In this document: one piece after another, positions 1 through 6,134 of the stretch
Layout: every line of letters begins with the position of its first letter
Numbering within the stretch: position 1 is the stretch's first letter
Source of the DNA: Methylacidiphilaceae bacterium
Lineage (GTDB): Bacteria > Verrucomicrobiota > Verrucomicrobiia > Methylacidiphilales > Methylacidiphilaceae
Assembly: GCA_028687155.1 (NCBI GenBank)
Contig: JAQUAR010000101.1
Location: 1 to 6,262 of the forward strand
DNA length: 6,262 nt
Reading direction: 5' to 3'
Notes under the pieces: generated by a model
Seen by the model: only the letters and a program-made list of their open reading frames with translations
Databases searched by the model: none
What the model was told of the DNA's origin: nothing
Position numbers and translations under genes: made by a program

Positions 1-105
1 GGGCTTGTCGTAGATCGTCAAAAGCTGCTTGCTCCCCGAAAGGGTCGCCGGATAAAGGCGCGTCCCCAATCCGCCCGCCAGCACGATTCCTCGTCGCTCT
101 TCCAT
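1..105 (-). CDS. rfbA: Glucose-1-phosphate thymidylyltransferase, N-terminal fragment (cut by window edge)
   Basis: Only the first 35 codons lie in the window; the gene continues past position 1. The fragment begins [12 protein letters not shown] and contains the nucleotidyltransferase signature GGLGTRLYP (residues 11-19) followed by SKQLL and YDKP (residues 25-35). In RmlA/RfbA this P-loop-like segment binds dTTP, and the SKQLL..YDKP continuation separates RmlA from other sugar nucleotidyltransferases. The enzyme joins glucose-1-phosphate and dTTP to give dTDP-glucose, the first step towards dTDP-L-rhamnose. Two small departures from the usual text are visible: Leu for the common Ser in GGSGTR, and Thr for the common Pro in LLPxYDKP. 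The ATG is 7 nt after the rfbB stop, with a GAGG ribosome-binding site touching that stop, so the two genes are probably co-transcribed and translationally coupled. The family call is firm; whether the gene is intact outside the window cannot be judged. Confidence 0.93.
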   Translation of the reverse strand, partial: MEERRGIVLAGGLGTRLYPATLSGSKQLLTIYDKP

Positions 106-110
106 ATCCG

Positions 111-114
111 CCTC
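111..114 (-). promoter_or_regulatory. Ribosome-binding site of rfbA, overlapping the rfbB stop codon
   Basis: On the minus strand the rfbB stop reads TGA and runs directly into GAGG (TGAGG), 5 nt before the rfbA ATG. The overlap of stop codon and Shine-Dalgarno sequence supports translational coupling and fixes the rfbA start. Confidence 0.7.
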
Positions 115-1186
115 AAAGGAGCCCCAGCCGCTCCCGCGCAAAACCGTCCCGTCGAACCGCTTCGCACCACTCTCCATTCTCTCGATACCAGTTGATCGTT
201 CGGCGCAGGCCGTCCTCCAACGTCTCCCGCGGCTTCCAGCCCAGTTCCCGGCGGATCTTTCCGGAATCCACCGCGTAGCGGAAGTCGTGCCCCGGTCGGT
301 CGGCGACATAGGTCATCAGCTGGCGGTAGGACTGCCCGGAGGGACGAGGGCGAATTTCGTCCACCAGATCGCACAGCTGTTCCACGAGCTCCCGATTCGA
401 GCAGCCGGCGCCACTGCCGATATGGTAGGTCTCCCCCGGACCTCCCCGGAAGAGCACCTCGCACAGAGCCCGGCAGTGATCCTCCACATAGATCCAGTCC
501 CGCCGGTTGCTGCCGTCGCCGTAGATCGGGAGCGGCTTTTCCTCCAGGAGATTCAGGATCATGAGCGGAATCATCTTCTCCGGGAACTGCCTGGGCCCGT
601 AGTTGTTCGAGCAGTGGGTCACGATGGCGGGAAAGCCGAAGGTCCTGGCGTAGGCCCGCACGAAATGATCCGATGCCGCTTTCGAAGCGGCGTACGGGCT
701 CGATGGGTCGTAAGGGGCTCCTTCCGGAGTCGGATCTTCCCTGGACCCGAGCGATCCATAGACCTCGTCGGTGGAGACATGGAGAAACCGGAATCGCTCC
801 TTTTCCTCTCCCGGGAGTTCCCGCCAATAGCCCCACGCGGATTCGAGAAGCCGCCAGGATCCCACCACGTTGGTTTCGACGAAGGGTTGCGCACTCTCGA
901 TCGAGCGATCGACGTGGGTTTCCGCCGCAAAATGGATGACCCCTGCAATCCGGTTCTCCCGCAAGAGACGGCCTACGAGCGGCTGGTCTCCGATCTCGCC
1001 TTGCACGAACTGGTGCGTCTCCCCGTCGGGCAGTCCGACGAGATTCTCCCTTCTTCCCGCATAGGCGAGCTTGTCGAGGGTGACGACCTTCTCAGGTCGC
1101 GGCCCTTCGGTAAACAGAAGATGGAGGAAGTTCGACCCGATGAATCCCGCCCCCCCCGTGATCAGCCAACGCCCCGTCCGCTCCAT
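113..1186 (-). CDS. rfbB: dTDP-glucose 4,6-dehydratase (RfbB/RmlB)
   Basis: This cytosolic NAD+-dependent extended short-chain dehydrogenase converts dTDP-glucose to dTDP-4-keto-6-deoxyglucose, step two of the dTDP-rhamnose pathway. Its 357 residues match the usual ~350-360. The Rossmann motif TGGAGFIGS is at residues 10-18. The family texts [12 protein letters not shown] (38-49) and [12 protein letters not shown] (85-96) follow. The dehydratase-specific catalytic STDEVYG (138-144, with the Asp-Glu pair 140-141) and YAASK (Tyr165, Lys169) come next, then [15 protein letters not shown] and [16 protein letters not shown]. All key residues are present. The frame is open 19 codons further upstream to an ATG at 1243, but that would overlap the preceding gene. 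The ATG at 1186 has a GGGAG site 7 nt ahead and leaves only a short N-terminus before the Rossmann strand, so I chose it. It lies 23 nt after the reductase gene and 7 nt before rfbA, so the three form one operon. A run of eight G lies inside the Rossmann motif codons. Confidence 0.97.
   Translation of the reverse strand: MERTGRWLITGGAGFIGSNFLHLLFTEGPRPEKVVTLDKLAYAGRRENLVGLPDGETHQFVQGEIGDQPLVGRLLRENRIAGVIHFAAETHVDRSIESAQPFVETNVVGSWRLLESAWGYWRELPGEEKERFRFLHVSTDEVYGSLGSREDPTPEGAPYDPSSPYAASKAASDHFVRAYARTFGFPAIVTHCSNNYGPRQFPEKMIPLMILNLLEEKPLPIYGDGSNRRDWIYVEDHCRALCEVLFRGGPGETYHIGSGAGCSNRELVEQLCDLVDEIRPRPSGQSYRQLMTYVADRPGHDFRYAVDSGKIRRELGWKPRETLEDGLRRTINWYRENGEWCEAVRRDGFARERLGLL
1150..1157 (-). repeat. 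G8 homopolymer tract inside rfbB
   Basis: Eight consecutive C on the plus strand (G on the coding strand) encode the end of Thr10, Gly11, Gly12 and the start of Ala13 of RfbB. A one-base slip here would frameshift the protein after about 12 residues. Tracts of this length in surface-sugar genes can be phase-variable in some bacteria, but in a GC-rich genome encoding the conserved TGGAG motif the run could be coincidental. Confidence 0.9.
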
Positions 1187-1193
1187 CGTCTGT

Positions 1194-1198
1194 CTCCC
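1194..1198 (-). promoter_or_regulatory. Ribosome-binding site that decides the rfbB start
   Basis: GGGAG on the minus strand lies 7 nt before the ATG at 1186, in the 23-nt gap after the reductase stop. It supports the 357-residue form over the 376-residue form starting at 1243, which would begin inside the reductase gene. Confidence 0.65.
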
Positions 1199-1209
1199 GT
1201 CTTTCTCCG

Positions 1210-2130
1210 CTATGCCGCCGCCTCTGGAAGCCACCGGTTCCATGCTCTCTCCACCGCCTCGTGAACCTCTTCCAGGTGGATTCCCACCCCTTGGAGCTTG
1301 GAGCTGTCGAGAACGCAGTTGGAGCGCGGGGCGCGCGCCACCTTTCGAAAGGCTTCCTCTCCCGGGAAAAAGGCAAACCGCTTCCCCGCCTCGATCAGCC
1401 GCCTACCAAAGGGAGAGCGCTCCAGGAGCTCGATGACTTCGCGCGTGGTCACTGACCCTGGATTGACGACGTTGTAGATCCCGAACGGGACGCGCCGCTC
1501 CCAGCATTCGAATGCCGCCCGGACGAACTCGTCGAGCTGCGAGAGGGAGTTGCGGGCATCCAGCAGGCGTTCGTAGCGCAAGAGCTTGGTCAGGTAATTC
1601 TTGGAGGAGTCGACCTCGTGAAAGGGGATGCGCAGCCTCCAGAGATAACAACTACCGGCATCCGCGAGGATCTCTTCGCCGAGCGCCTTGGTTCCGCTAT
1701 AGAAGCTGCTGTTGTTGGTCCGAAAGCAGAAGTTGGGCGGATCTTCCTCCCGGAAACCGAGCCGCTCTCCCCTGGGTCCGGAACCTCGGTCGCCCGTGTA
1801 GAGGCAGCCGGACGAAACGTGCCCCCAGGGTAGCTCAAGCTCCGCGCAGACGCCCGCCAAGACGCCGGGAAGCACCGCATTTCCCAGGAGACATTCGGTC
1901 TTATGGTCCTCGCACGCGTCGACGTTCGGGCGGCCCGTGTATCCGGCCGCGTTGATAAGGAAGGTCGGCTTGGTCTCGCCCATAAAGCGGGCCAGGGAAC
2001 CGGGCTCAAGGAGGTTGACTTCTTTCCGGGAAGGCGCCACATAGAGGATTCCACGCTGGCGGAGATGCCGCTGGAAGGCACTCCCCACATATCCCGATCC
2101 GCCGAAAAGGACAATCTTTTCCGAAGCCAT
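1210..2130 (-). CDS. Sugar-nucleotide reductase, UER1/RHM-C-terminal-like (RmlD role, possibly bifunctional 3,5-epimerase/4-reductase)
   Basis: A 306-residue extended SDR protein, first gene of the dTDP-sugar operon. It shows a Rossmann motif FGGSGYVGS (residues 9-17), INAAGYTGRPNVDACEDHK (59-77), SSGCLY (106-111) and the catalytic YSGTK (Tyr144, Lys148). Later come KNYLTKLLRYERLLDA (from 177), YNVVNPG and APRSN. By position and fold it should reduce the 4-keto group of the sugar made by RfbB, giving a deoxyhexose such as dTDP-L-rhamnose. However, the text NAAGxTGRPNVDxCExHK, the GFxEEDxPNF block, the Cys in SSGCLY, the TK in NYLTK and APRSNxxLDxxKL are what I remember from the plant UER1 and RHM C-terminal epimerase-reductase, not from canonical RmlD with its STDYVF and YGxTK. 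The ATG at 2130 has AGGAG 5 nt ahead. The family assignment is firm; the exact sugar and the epimerase activity are inferences. Confidence 0.85.
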   Translation of the reverse strand: MASEKIVLFGGSGYVGSAFQRHLRQRGILYVAPSRKEVNLLEPGSLARFMGETKPTFLINAAGYTGRPNVDACEDHKTECLLGNAVLPGVLAGVCAELELPWGHVSSGCLYTGDRGSGPRGERLGFREEDPPNFCFRTNNSSFYSGTKALGEEILADAGSCYLWRLRIPFHEVDSSKNYLTKLLRYERLLDARNSLSQLDEFVRAAFECWERRVPFGIYNVVNPGSVTTREVIELLERSPFGRRLIEAGKRFAFFPGEEAFRKVARAPRSNCVLDSSKLQGVGIHLEEVHEAVERAWNRWLPEAAA

Positions 2131-2135
2131 CCTCT

Positions 2136-2140
2136 CTCCT
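2136..2140 (-). promoter_or_regulatory. Ribosome-binding site of the reductase gene
   Basis: AGGAG on the minus strand, 5 nt before the ATG at 2130, within a purine-rich leader. It confirms the start of the first gene of the nucleotide-sugar operon. Confidence 0.7.
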
Positions 2141-2224
2141 GTTCTTCTCCTCTCCTATGTCGAAACGCCTTTTGGGCTGCTCATTCTCTCGAAGAGGGAG
2201 CGTTCACGCAAGCAACCAACGCGC

Positions 2225-2244
2225 GAGGAAGGAATTGCTTCCTC
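2225..2244. repeat. Inverted repeat GAGGAAG / CTTCCTC upstream of ychF
   Basis: A perfect 7-bp inverted repeat (2225-2231 and 2238-2244) with a 6-nt spacer, centred about 46 bp before the ychF ATG. It could be an operator half-site pair or an RNA hairpin in the ychF leader. No T-tract follows directly, so it does not look like an intrinsic terminator. Confidence 0.5.
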
Positions 2245-2252
2245 TGGAGAAA

Positions 2253-2273
2253 TCTCTTATCTCTTAGAAGAGA
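2253..2273. repeat. Tandem TCTCTTA repeat with complementary AGAGA arm next to ychF start
   Basis: TCTCTTA occurs twice back to back (2253-2259 and 2260-2266). The second copy is followed by AGAGA at 2269-2273, which can pair with TCTCT at 2260-2264. The purine arm (AGAAGAG) is also the only Shine-Dalgarno-like sequence before the ychF ATG, so pairing could mask it. Function is unknown and the stem is short. Confidence 0.4.
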
Positions 2274-2280
2274 AAACGTT

Positions 2281-3387
2281 ATGCTGCGCGCGGGAATCGT
2301 CGGACTGCCCAACGTGGGGAAGAGCACGCTCTTTAACGCCCTCACGAAGAGTCACAAGGCAGAAGCGGCCAACTACCCGTTTTGCACCATTGCCCCCAAC
2401 GTCGGCGTCGTTGAGGTCCCGGACCCTCGGCTGGTCCGGCTCGCCGAACTCTCCCGCTCGCAGCGACTGATTCCGGCGGCGATCGAACTCGTCGATATCG
2501 CCGGACTCGTGGCGGGAGCCAGTCAAGGGGAGGGCCTCGGCAACCAGTTCCTCGCCCATATCCGGGAAGTGGATGCCGTCATCCATCTGGTGCGCTGCTT
2601 CATGGGTCCCGAGGTCCACCATGTGGCGGGCTCGGTCGACCCGGTGCGGGACATCGAAATCATTCACACGGAGCTGGCCCTTGCCGATCTGGCTACCCTG
2701 GAGCGGCAGCGGGAGAAGACACGAAAAGGGCCGCAGCCCCGCGCCGACGCTCGCTCCTCGCTTCTGAGCGGATGGATGGGAAAAGCGACGGAGATCCTCA
2801 ACCGAGGTGTCCCGCTCTTCTCCGAAGGATGGACGGTCGAGGAGAAGGAAGCCCTGCGGCCCTTCCACCTGCTCACCATGAAGCCCACTCTCTATGCGTG
2901 CAACGTGGCGGAAGAGGAGCTTTGCCAGGGCATCCGGAATCCGCTTGTCCAGGGGGTCGCCCGGTTGCTCGAAGGCCGGAGCGATTCCGAGCTCGTCGTT
3001 CTCTCTTCCCAACTGGAGGCCGAGCTCCCCAACCTTCTCCCGGAAGAGCGGCAATCCTACCTGCAGACTCTCGGCGTGGCCGAAAGCGGCGTCGATGGCC
3101 TGATCCGGGCGACCTACCGCTTGCTTGGCCTTCGCACCTATTTCACCGCCGGGGAGAAAGAGGCAAGGGCATGGACGATTCGTGCGGGAGACCGGGCCCC
3201 CCAGGCCGCCGGGGTGATTCATACCGACTTCGAGCGAGGGTTTATTGCGGCGGAATGCGCCTCCTTCGAAGAGATGGATCGGTTCGGCTCCTTTCCACGG
3301 CTTCGGGAAGCGGGGAAGCTGCGCGTCGAGGGCAAGGACTATGTCGTTGCGGACGGCGATGTGATCGAGTTTCGTTTTAACGTCTAG
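2281..3387 (+). CDS. ychF: YchF/OLA1 family redox-regulated P-loop ATPase/GTPase
   Basis: A 368-residue cytosolic nucleotidase of the Obg-related YchF/OLA1 family, close to the usual ~363. The Walker A/G1 motif GLPNVGKST is at residues 8-16, the switch I text [12 protein letters not shown] at 31-42 and the G3 motif DIAGLV at 72-77. The hydrophobic residue after DxxG marks a HAS-type NTPase lacking the usual catalytic Gln. The G4 position reads NVAEE (from Asn208) instead of NKxD, the family hallmark that relaxes guanine specificity and allows ATP hydrolysis. A C-terminal TGS domain (about 285-368) carries the diagnostic [29 protein letters not shown] and the terminal FRFNV. Known family members associate with ribosomes and stress responses. 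I chose the ATG at 2281 because homology begins exactly there; the ribosome-binding site (AGAAGAG) is weak. It is divergent from the sugar operon and 5 nt upstream of the transpeptidase gene, so the two are probably co-transcribed. Confidence 0.97.
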   Translation: MLRAGIVGLPNVGKSTLFNALTKSHKAEAANYPFCTIAPNVGVVEVPDPRLVRLAELSRSQRLIPAAIELVDIAGLVAGASQGEGLGNQFLAHIREVDAVIHLVRCFMGPEVHHVAGSVDPVRDIEIIHTELALADLATLERQREKTRKGPQPRADARSSLLSGWMGKATEILNRGVPLFSEGWTVEEKEALRPFHLLTMKPTLYACNVAEEELCQGIRNPLVQGVARLLEGRSDSELVVLSSQLEAELPNLLPEERQSYLQTLGVAESGVDGLIRATYRLLGLRTYFTAGEKEARAWTIRAGDRAPQAAGVIHTDFERGFIAAECASFEEMDRFGSFPRLREAGKLRVEGKDYVVADGDVIEFRFNV

Positions 3388-3392
3388 TCCCC

Positions 3393-4253
3393 ATGTCGGT
3401 CCCTCTTGCTCCTCATCGGCGCCGGGCTCTCCCCGTCGTCATCTTGGCTGGAGCCTTGCAGGCTCTTCCGACTCTCGCCCCCGCCGTTCCGCCGCTCCGG
3501 GCGGCAGCGGACCTGCCGGTTGGCGTCCTGATTGCACAGCAGGGGGAGAGTCTACCGCCCGCGCAGGGCGTCGATCCGGAGACCCTGCGCAAGTTGGAAA
3601 AGCAGGCCGAGAAGGAGAAGGCGCGCCAGGAGAAAGAGATGCGGAACGCCGCCGAGCGCGAGCGGAAGCGCTTGGACAAGGAACGCCAGGCACAGGAGAA
3701 GGCGATGCGCGGGCATCCGAAACCAACCTCCTCCTCCGAACCGCAGGTTCGCGCGGCGACCCCGGTTCAGCCGCAGGCGCCTCCCCGGATCCTTGCCGCA
3801 ATCTGGTCGCAACTCGTTCCGTCGAAAAAGATCACCTCCCTGGTGATCCATGTGCGGCAGCAGAAGCTCTACGTCTACCAAGGGAAAAAGCTGGCGGCCA
3901 TCGCTCCGATCTGCACGGGGAATGCCACGCATCCGACTCCCATGGGACGCTTCACCATCATTCAAAAGGACCGCAACCATCTGTCGAGCCGGTACGGCTG
4001 CTTTGTCGACAACGCCACGGGTCGGATCGTCGACGCCAACGCCATCATCGGGCAGCACGCCCCTCCGGGCACGCATTACGAAGCCGCCGAAATGCCCCAC
4101 TTCCTGCGCATCACTTCGGATGGGGTCGGACTTCACGGCGGCTACCTTCCGGGATATGCCGCCTCTCACGGCTGCATCCGCCTGCCGAAGAGCTTTGCTT
4201 CCGAGATCTTTGAGTCCGTTCCGGACGGAACTCCGGTGTCGATCGTCGAGTAG
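3393..4253 (+). CDS. Secreted L,D-transpeptidase (YkuD domain) with charged helical spacer
   Basis: A 286-residue envelope protein. The N-terminus has an RRR n-region (9-11) and a hydrophobic stretch (about 12-31), consistent with a Sec signal peptide; cleavage could follow Ala31, Ala39 or Ala48. Residues 61-106 are almost entirely Glu, Lys, Arg, Gln and Ala, predicting a long charged helix or coiled coil. A Pro/Ser-rich linker (about 107-131) follows. The catalytic YkuD domain (about 147-286) includes TPMGRFTI (182-189), HGG (248-250) and the active-site block SHGCIRLP (258-265) with nucleophile Cys261. Such enzymes form meso-DAP-meso-DAP (3-3) crosslinks in peptidoglycan or attach proteins to it; which of these applies here cannot be read from sequence. 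The ATG is 5 nt after the ychF stop with no visible Shine-Dalgarno sequence. An in-frame stop just upstream (3378-3380) excludes a longer form, and later starts would damage the signal peptide. It is convergent with mutL. Confidence 0.93.
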   Translation: MSVPLAPHRRRALPVVILAGALQALPTLAPAVPPLRAAADLPVGVLIAQQGESLPPAQGVDPETLRKLEKQAEKEKARQEKEMRNAAERERKRLDKERQAQEKAMRGHPKPTSSSEPQVRAATPVQPQAPPRILAAIWSQLVPSKKITSLVIHVRQQKLYVYQGKKLAAIAPICTGNATHPTPMGRFTIIQKDRNHLSSRYGCFVDNATGRIVDANAIIGQHAPPGTHYEAAEMPHFLRITSDGVGLHGGYLPGYAASHGCIRLPKSFASEIFESVPDGTPVSIVE

Positions 4254-4258
4254 GTGAC

Positions 4259-4271
4259 TCCTCGCAGAGGA
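4259..4271. terminator. Small hairpin in the ldt/mutL convergent gap (doubtful terminator)
   Basis: TCCTC and GAGGA form a perfect 5-bp stem with a 3-nt loop in the 24-bp gap between the converging stop codons. The symmetrical position would suit a shared terminator, but the stem is short and no T-run follows on either strand. Confidence 0.15.
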
Positions 4272-4277
4272 ACGGCG

Positions 4278-6065
4278 TCAGGGAAAATCGCAGCCGCCGG
4301 GCGATCCGGCTCTCCCGAACCGGCGTTGCAGCTCCCCGAAAGAACACTCGATCCACGTCGGCCGCCCATGCGGACAGGTGTCGGGATTCCGGCAGGCCAA
4401 AAGATCTTCCAGGAGTCGCCCCACCTCCTCTGCGGAAAGGCGGTCGTGCGCCTTGACCGCCCGCCGGCAGACGATCCCGGCTAGCATCTCCGCTTCCGCT
4501 CTGCCGATCGCGCAACTTCCCTTTCGCTCGGCGAGATCGGCGGCCAGCCTTTGCAAGAAGGAGACGAGATCCAAGGAGACTAACCGGGCCGGCACCGCCT
4601 CGACCGCGAACGCTCCCCCGCCCATCTCGCCCAGCTCCAGGCCCAGCCGGCACAGAGCCGGAAGCTCCTCGGCCAGCGCTGCGGCATCGCGGGCCGGCAG
4701 CGTGACGACCAGCGGCTGGAGGAGAGGCTGCCTCTCGCTCCCCGGGAGCTCCCAACTCGATAAGAGCCTTTCAAAGAGAATCCGCTCGTGGGCCGCGTGC
4801 TGGTCGACCAGAACGAGTCCCCCGCCCGTCTCGACCAGCAGGTAGAGCGAATCCAGGACACCGATTAGACGACCGCCCATCCCCCGCCGTTCCGCAAGCT
4901 CGCCCGAATCAGCTTTGACCAGGGGAGTCGGCTCGCCCTCGACTGCCAACGCAAAGGCGGCTTCGACTCTTTGCGGTCCGGAGGCAGCCGTTGAGCTCTC
5001 CGAGCGGTAGCCGTCTCCCGCATGCTCTGCCACCCGGAGAGGGAACGCGGACTCGGGAAACGAGACCGCAGGACCCCGCCCCAGGCTCTGCCCGACCGCT
5101 TCGACCAGAAAGCTCCAAACCTCTCGTTCTTCGCGAAATCGAATCTCCCGCTTCGCCGGATGGACATTGGGATCGATCCGGGCCGGATCGATTTCCATCC
5201 AGAGCACGGCCGTGGGGTAGAGGCCCCGCAAGAGCGAGTGGCGGTACCCTTCTTGCAGGGCGGCCGCGAGCATCCGGCTTTCCACCGGCCTGCGGTTGAC
5301 GAAGAAAAACTGCTCCTCCCGGCTCGGCCTCCCGACGCCCGGACGGCTCAGAAAGCCGCAGAGAGAGAGACCCGCGCGGCTCCCTTGGAGCGGCAAGAGC
5401 GACTCGATCCAGTCGGTGCCGAAGATGGCGGCCAATCGATCTTCCCGGGAGCCCGCCGACGGCCAGACCGTTCCCTCCGTCTGGCTGCCATGCCGGAAGC
5501 GAAACGCGGTCGAGGGCTGCGCGATCGCCGCAAGCACGACCTGCCGCTGCAGCTGGGCCTGTTCGCGCAGAGGAGAGCGAAGGAAGCTCCGGCGCGCCGG
5601 GAGTCGCGCAAACAGGGACCGGACTCGAATGGTCGTGCCCCGATCCCTCCCGATCTCCCGAACCGAAAGCAGCTTTCCCGCCTCGACCGCCACCTCGGTC
5701 CCTACCGATTCGCCTTCTTCTCGAGTCTGGAGCAGAAACGAGCTGACCGAAGCGATCGTGGGAATGGCCTCGCCCCGGAAGCCGTAAGACCGCAGGCGGC
5801 TCAAATCCTCGAAACGCTCCAGCTTGCTCGTCGCGTAGCGCTCCAGACAGAGAAGCGCATCCTCCTTTCCCATGCCGCAGCCGTTGTCGGCGACCTGGAT
5901 CAAGGCGGCGCCGCCACCCTGGGTGAGCAGATCGATCTCCGTGGCACCGGCGTCCAGAGCGTTTTCCAGGAGCTCCTTGACCACCGACGCCGGCCGCTCG
6001 ACCACCTCTCCGGCAGCAATCTGAGAGGCGAGCGCCTCCGGCAGAACGCGGATTTTCCTTCCCAT
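4278..6065 (-). CDS. mutL: DNA mismatch repair protein MutL, endonuclease type
   Basis: A 595-residue MutL. The N-terminal GHKL ATPase shows ELLENALDAG (31-40), DNGCGM (60-65), ATSKL (78-82) and GFRGEA (95-100). DPNVHPAKREIRF (298-310) contains Lys305, equivalent to the ATP-contacting Lys near position 307 in E. coli. A variable linker spans about 330-395. The C-terminal dimerisation domain (about 398-595) has DQHAAHERILFE (421-432), an exact match to the DQHA(X)2E(X)4E metal-binding endonuclease motif, plus ACR (557-559) and CPHGRP (564-569). MutL of this type nicks DNA itself after MutS recognises a mismatch, in organisms lacking MutH. The frame is open to an ATG at 6149, but those 28 extra residues have no MutL homology and would overlap the divergent gene. 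The ATG at 6065, preceded by GGAG at 5-nt spacing, starts right at the conserved LPEALASQIAAGEVVERP region. No mutS lies in the window. Confidence 0.97.
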   Translation of the reverse strand: MGRKIRVLPEALASQIAAGEVVERPASVVKELLENALDAGATEIDLLTQGGGAALIQVADNGCGMGKEDALLCLERYATSKLERFEDLSRLRSYGFRGEAIPTIASVSSFLLQTREEGESVGTEVAVEAGKLLSVREIGRDRGTTIRVRSLFARLPARRSFLRSPLREQAQLQRQVVLAAIAQPSTAFRFRHGSQTEGTVWPSAGSREDRLAAIFGTDWIESLLPLQGSRAGLSLCGFLSRPGVGRPSREEQFFFVNRRPVESRMLAAALQEGYRHSLLRGLYPTAVLWMEIDPARIDPNVHPAKREIRFREEREVWSFLVEAVGQSLGRGPAVSFPESAFPLRVAEHAGDGYRSESSTAASGPQRVEAAFALAVEGEPTPLVKADSGELAERRGMGGRLIGVLDSLYLLVETGGGLVLVDQHAAHERILFERLLSSWELPGSERQPLLQPLVVTLPARDAAALAEELPALCRLGLELGEMGGGAFAVEAVPARLVSLDLVSFLQRLAADLAERKGSCAIGRAEAEMLAGIVCRRAVKAHDRLSAEEVGRLLEDLLACRNPDTCPHGRPTWIECSFGELQRRFGRAGSPGGCDFP

Positions 6066-6070
6066 AATTT

Positions 6071-6074
6071 CTCC
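6071..6074 (-). promoter_or_regulatory. Ribosome-binding site that decides the mutL start
   Basis: GGAG on the minus strand, 5 nt before the ATG at 6065. It supports the 595-residue MutL over the 623-residue reading from 6149. Confidence 0.65.
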
Positions 6075-6134
6075 GCGAGCTTCGCTCTGACGTCGGGCTT
6101 GTGCGAGTCGCTTTTTTGTTTTCTCTTCCGGAGC

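Larger units (their letters stand above)
2131..2280. other. Divergent intergenic region between the dTDP-sugar operon and ychF
   Basis: A 150-bp gap separates the two divergent start codons and must hold promoters for both directions. It looks more AT-rich and purine/pyrimidine-biased than the flanking genes. I could not find a convincing sigma70-type -35/-10 pair in either direction. The visible structure is a 7-bp inverted repeat at 2225-2244 and a tandem 7-bp repeat at 2253-2266. The ychF frame stays open through this region back to 1903, but no YchF homology precedes the methionine at 2281, so the extension is not coding. Confidence 0.6.

Noticed and set aside
1187..1243. 19-residue N-terminal extension of RfbB
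   Set aside because: It would overlap the reductase gene end and moves the Rossmann motif unusually far from the N-terminus. GGGAG before 1186 supports the shorter form.
287..1264. Plus-strand open frame of 325 codons opposite rfbB
   Set aside because: It lies antisense to a firmly identified RfbB. In GC-rich DNA the strand opposite a real gene often stays open, and the translation has no recognisable domain.
1903..2280. N-terminal extension of ychF by 126 codons
   Set aside because: The frame is open, but the sequence has no YchF homology, overlaps the antisense reductase gene and ends in a non-coding leader. Family homology begins exactly at 2281.
2257..3222. Minus-strand open frame of 321 codons opposite ychF
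   Set aside because: Same cause: it mirrors the codons of ychF, shows no domain, and its supposed start lies inside the YchF TGS domain.
4278..6065. Several shorter open frames on both strands inside mutL
   Set aside because: Each lies in a shifted or antisense frame of an intact MutL, is rich in Arg, Ser, Pro and Ala as expected from GC-rich frame shadows, and shows no domain.
6075..6120. Possible terminator: GC-rich text followed by a T6 run at 6112-6117
   Set aside because: GCGAGTCGC before the T-run leaves only a 1-nt loop, so no stable hairpin forms, and its position between two divergent starts does not call for a terminator.
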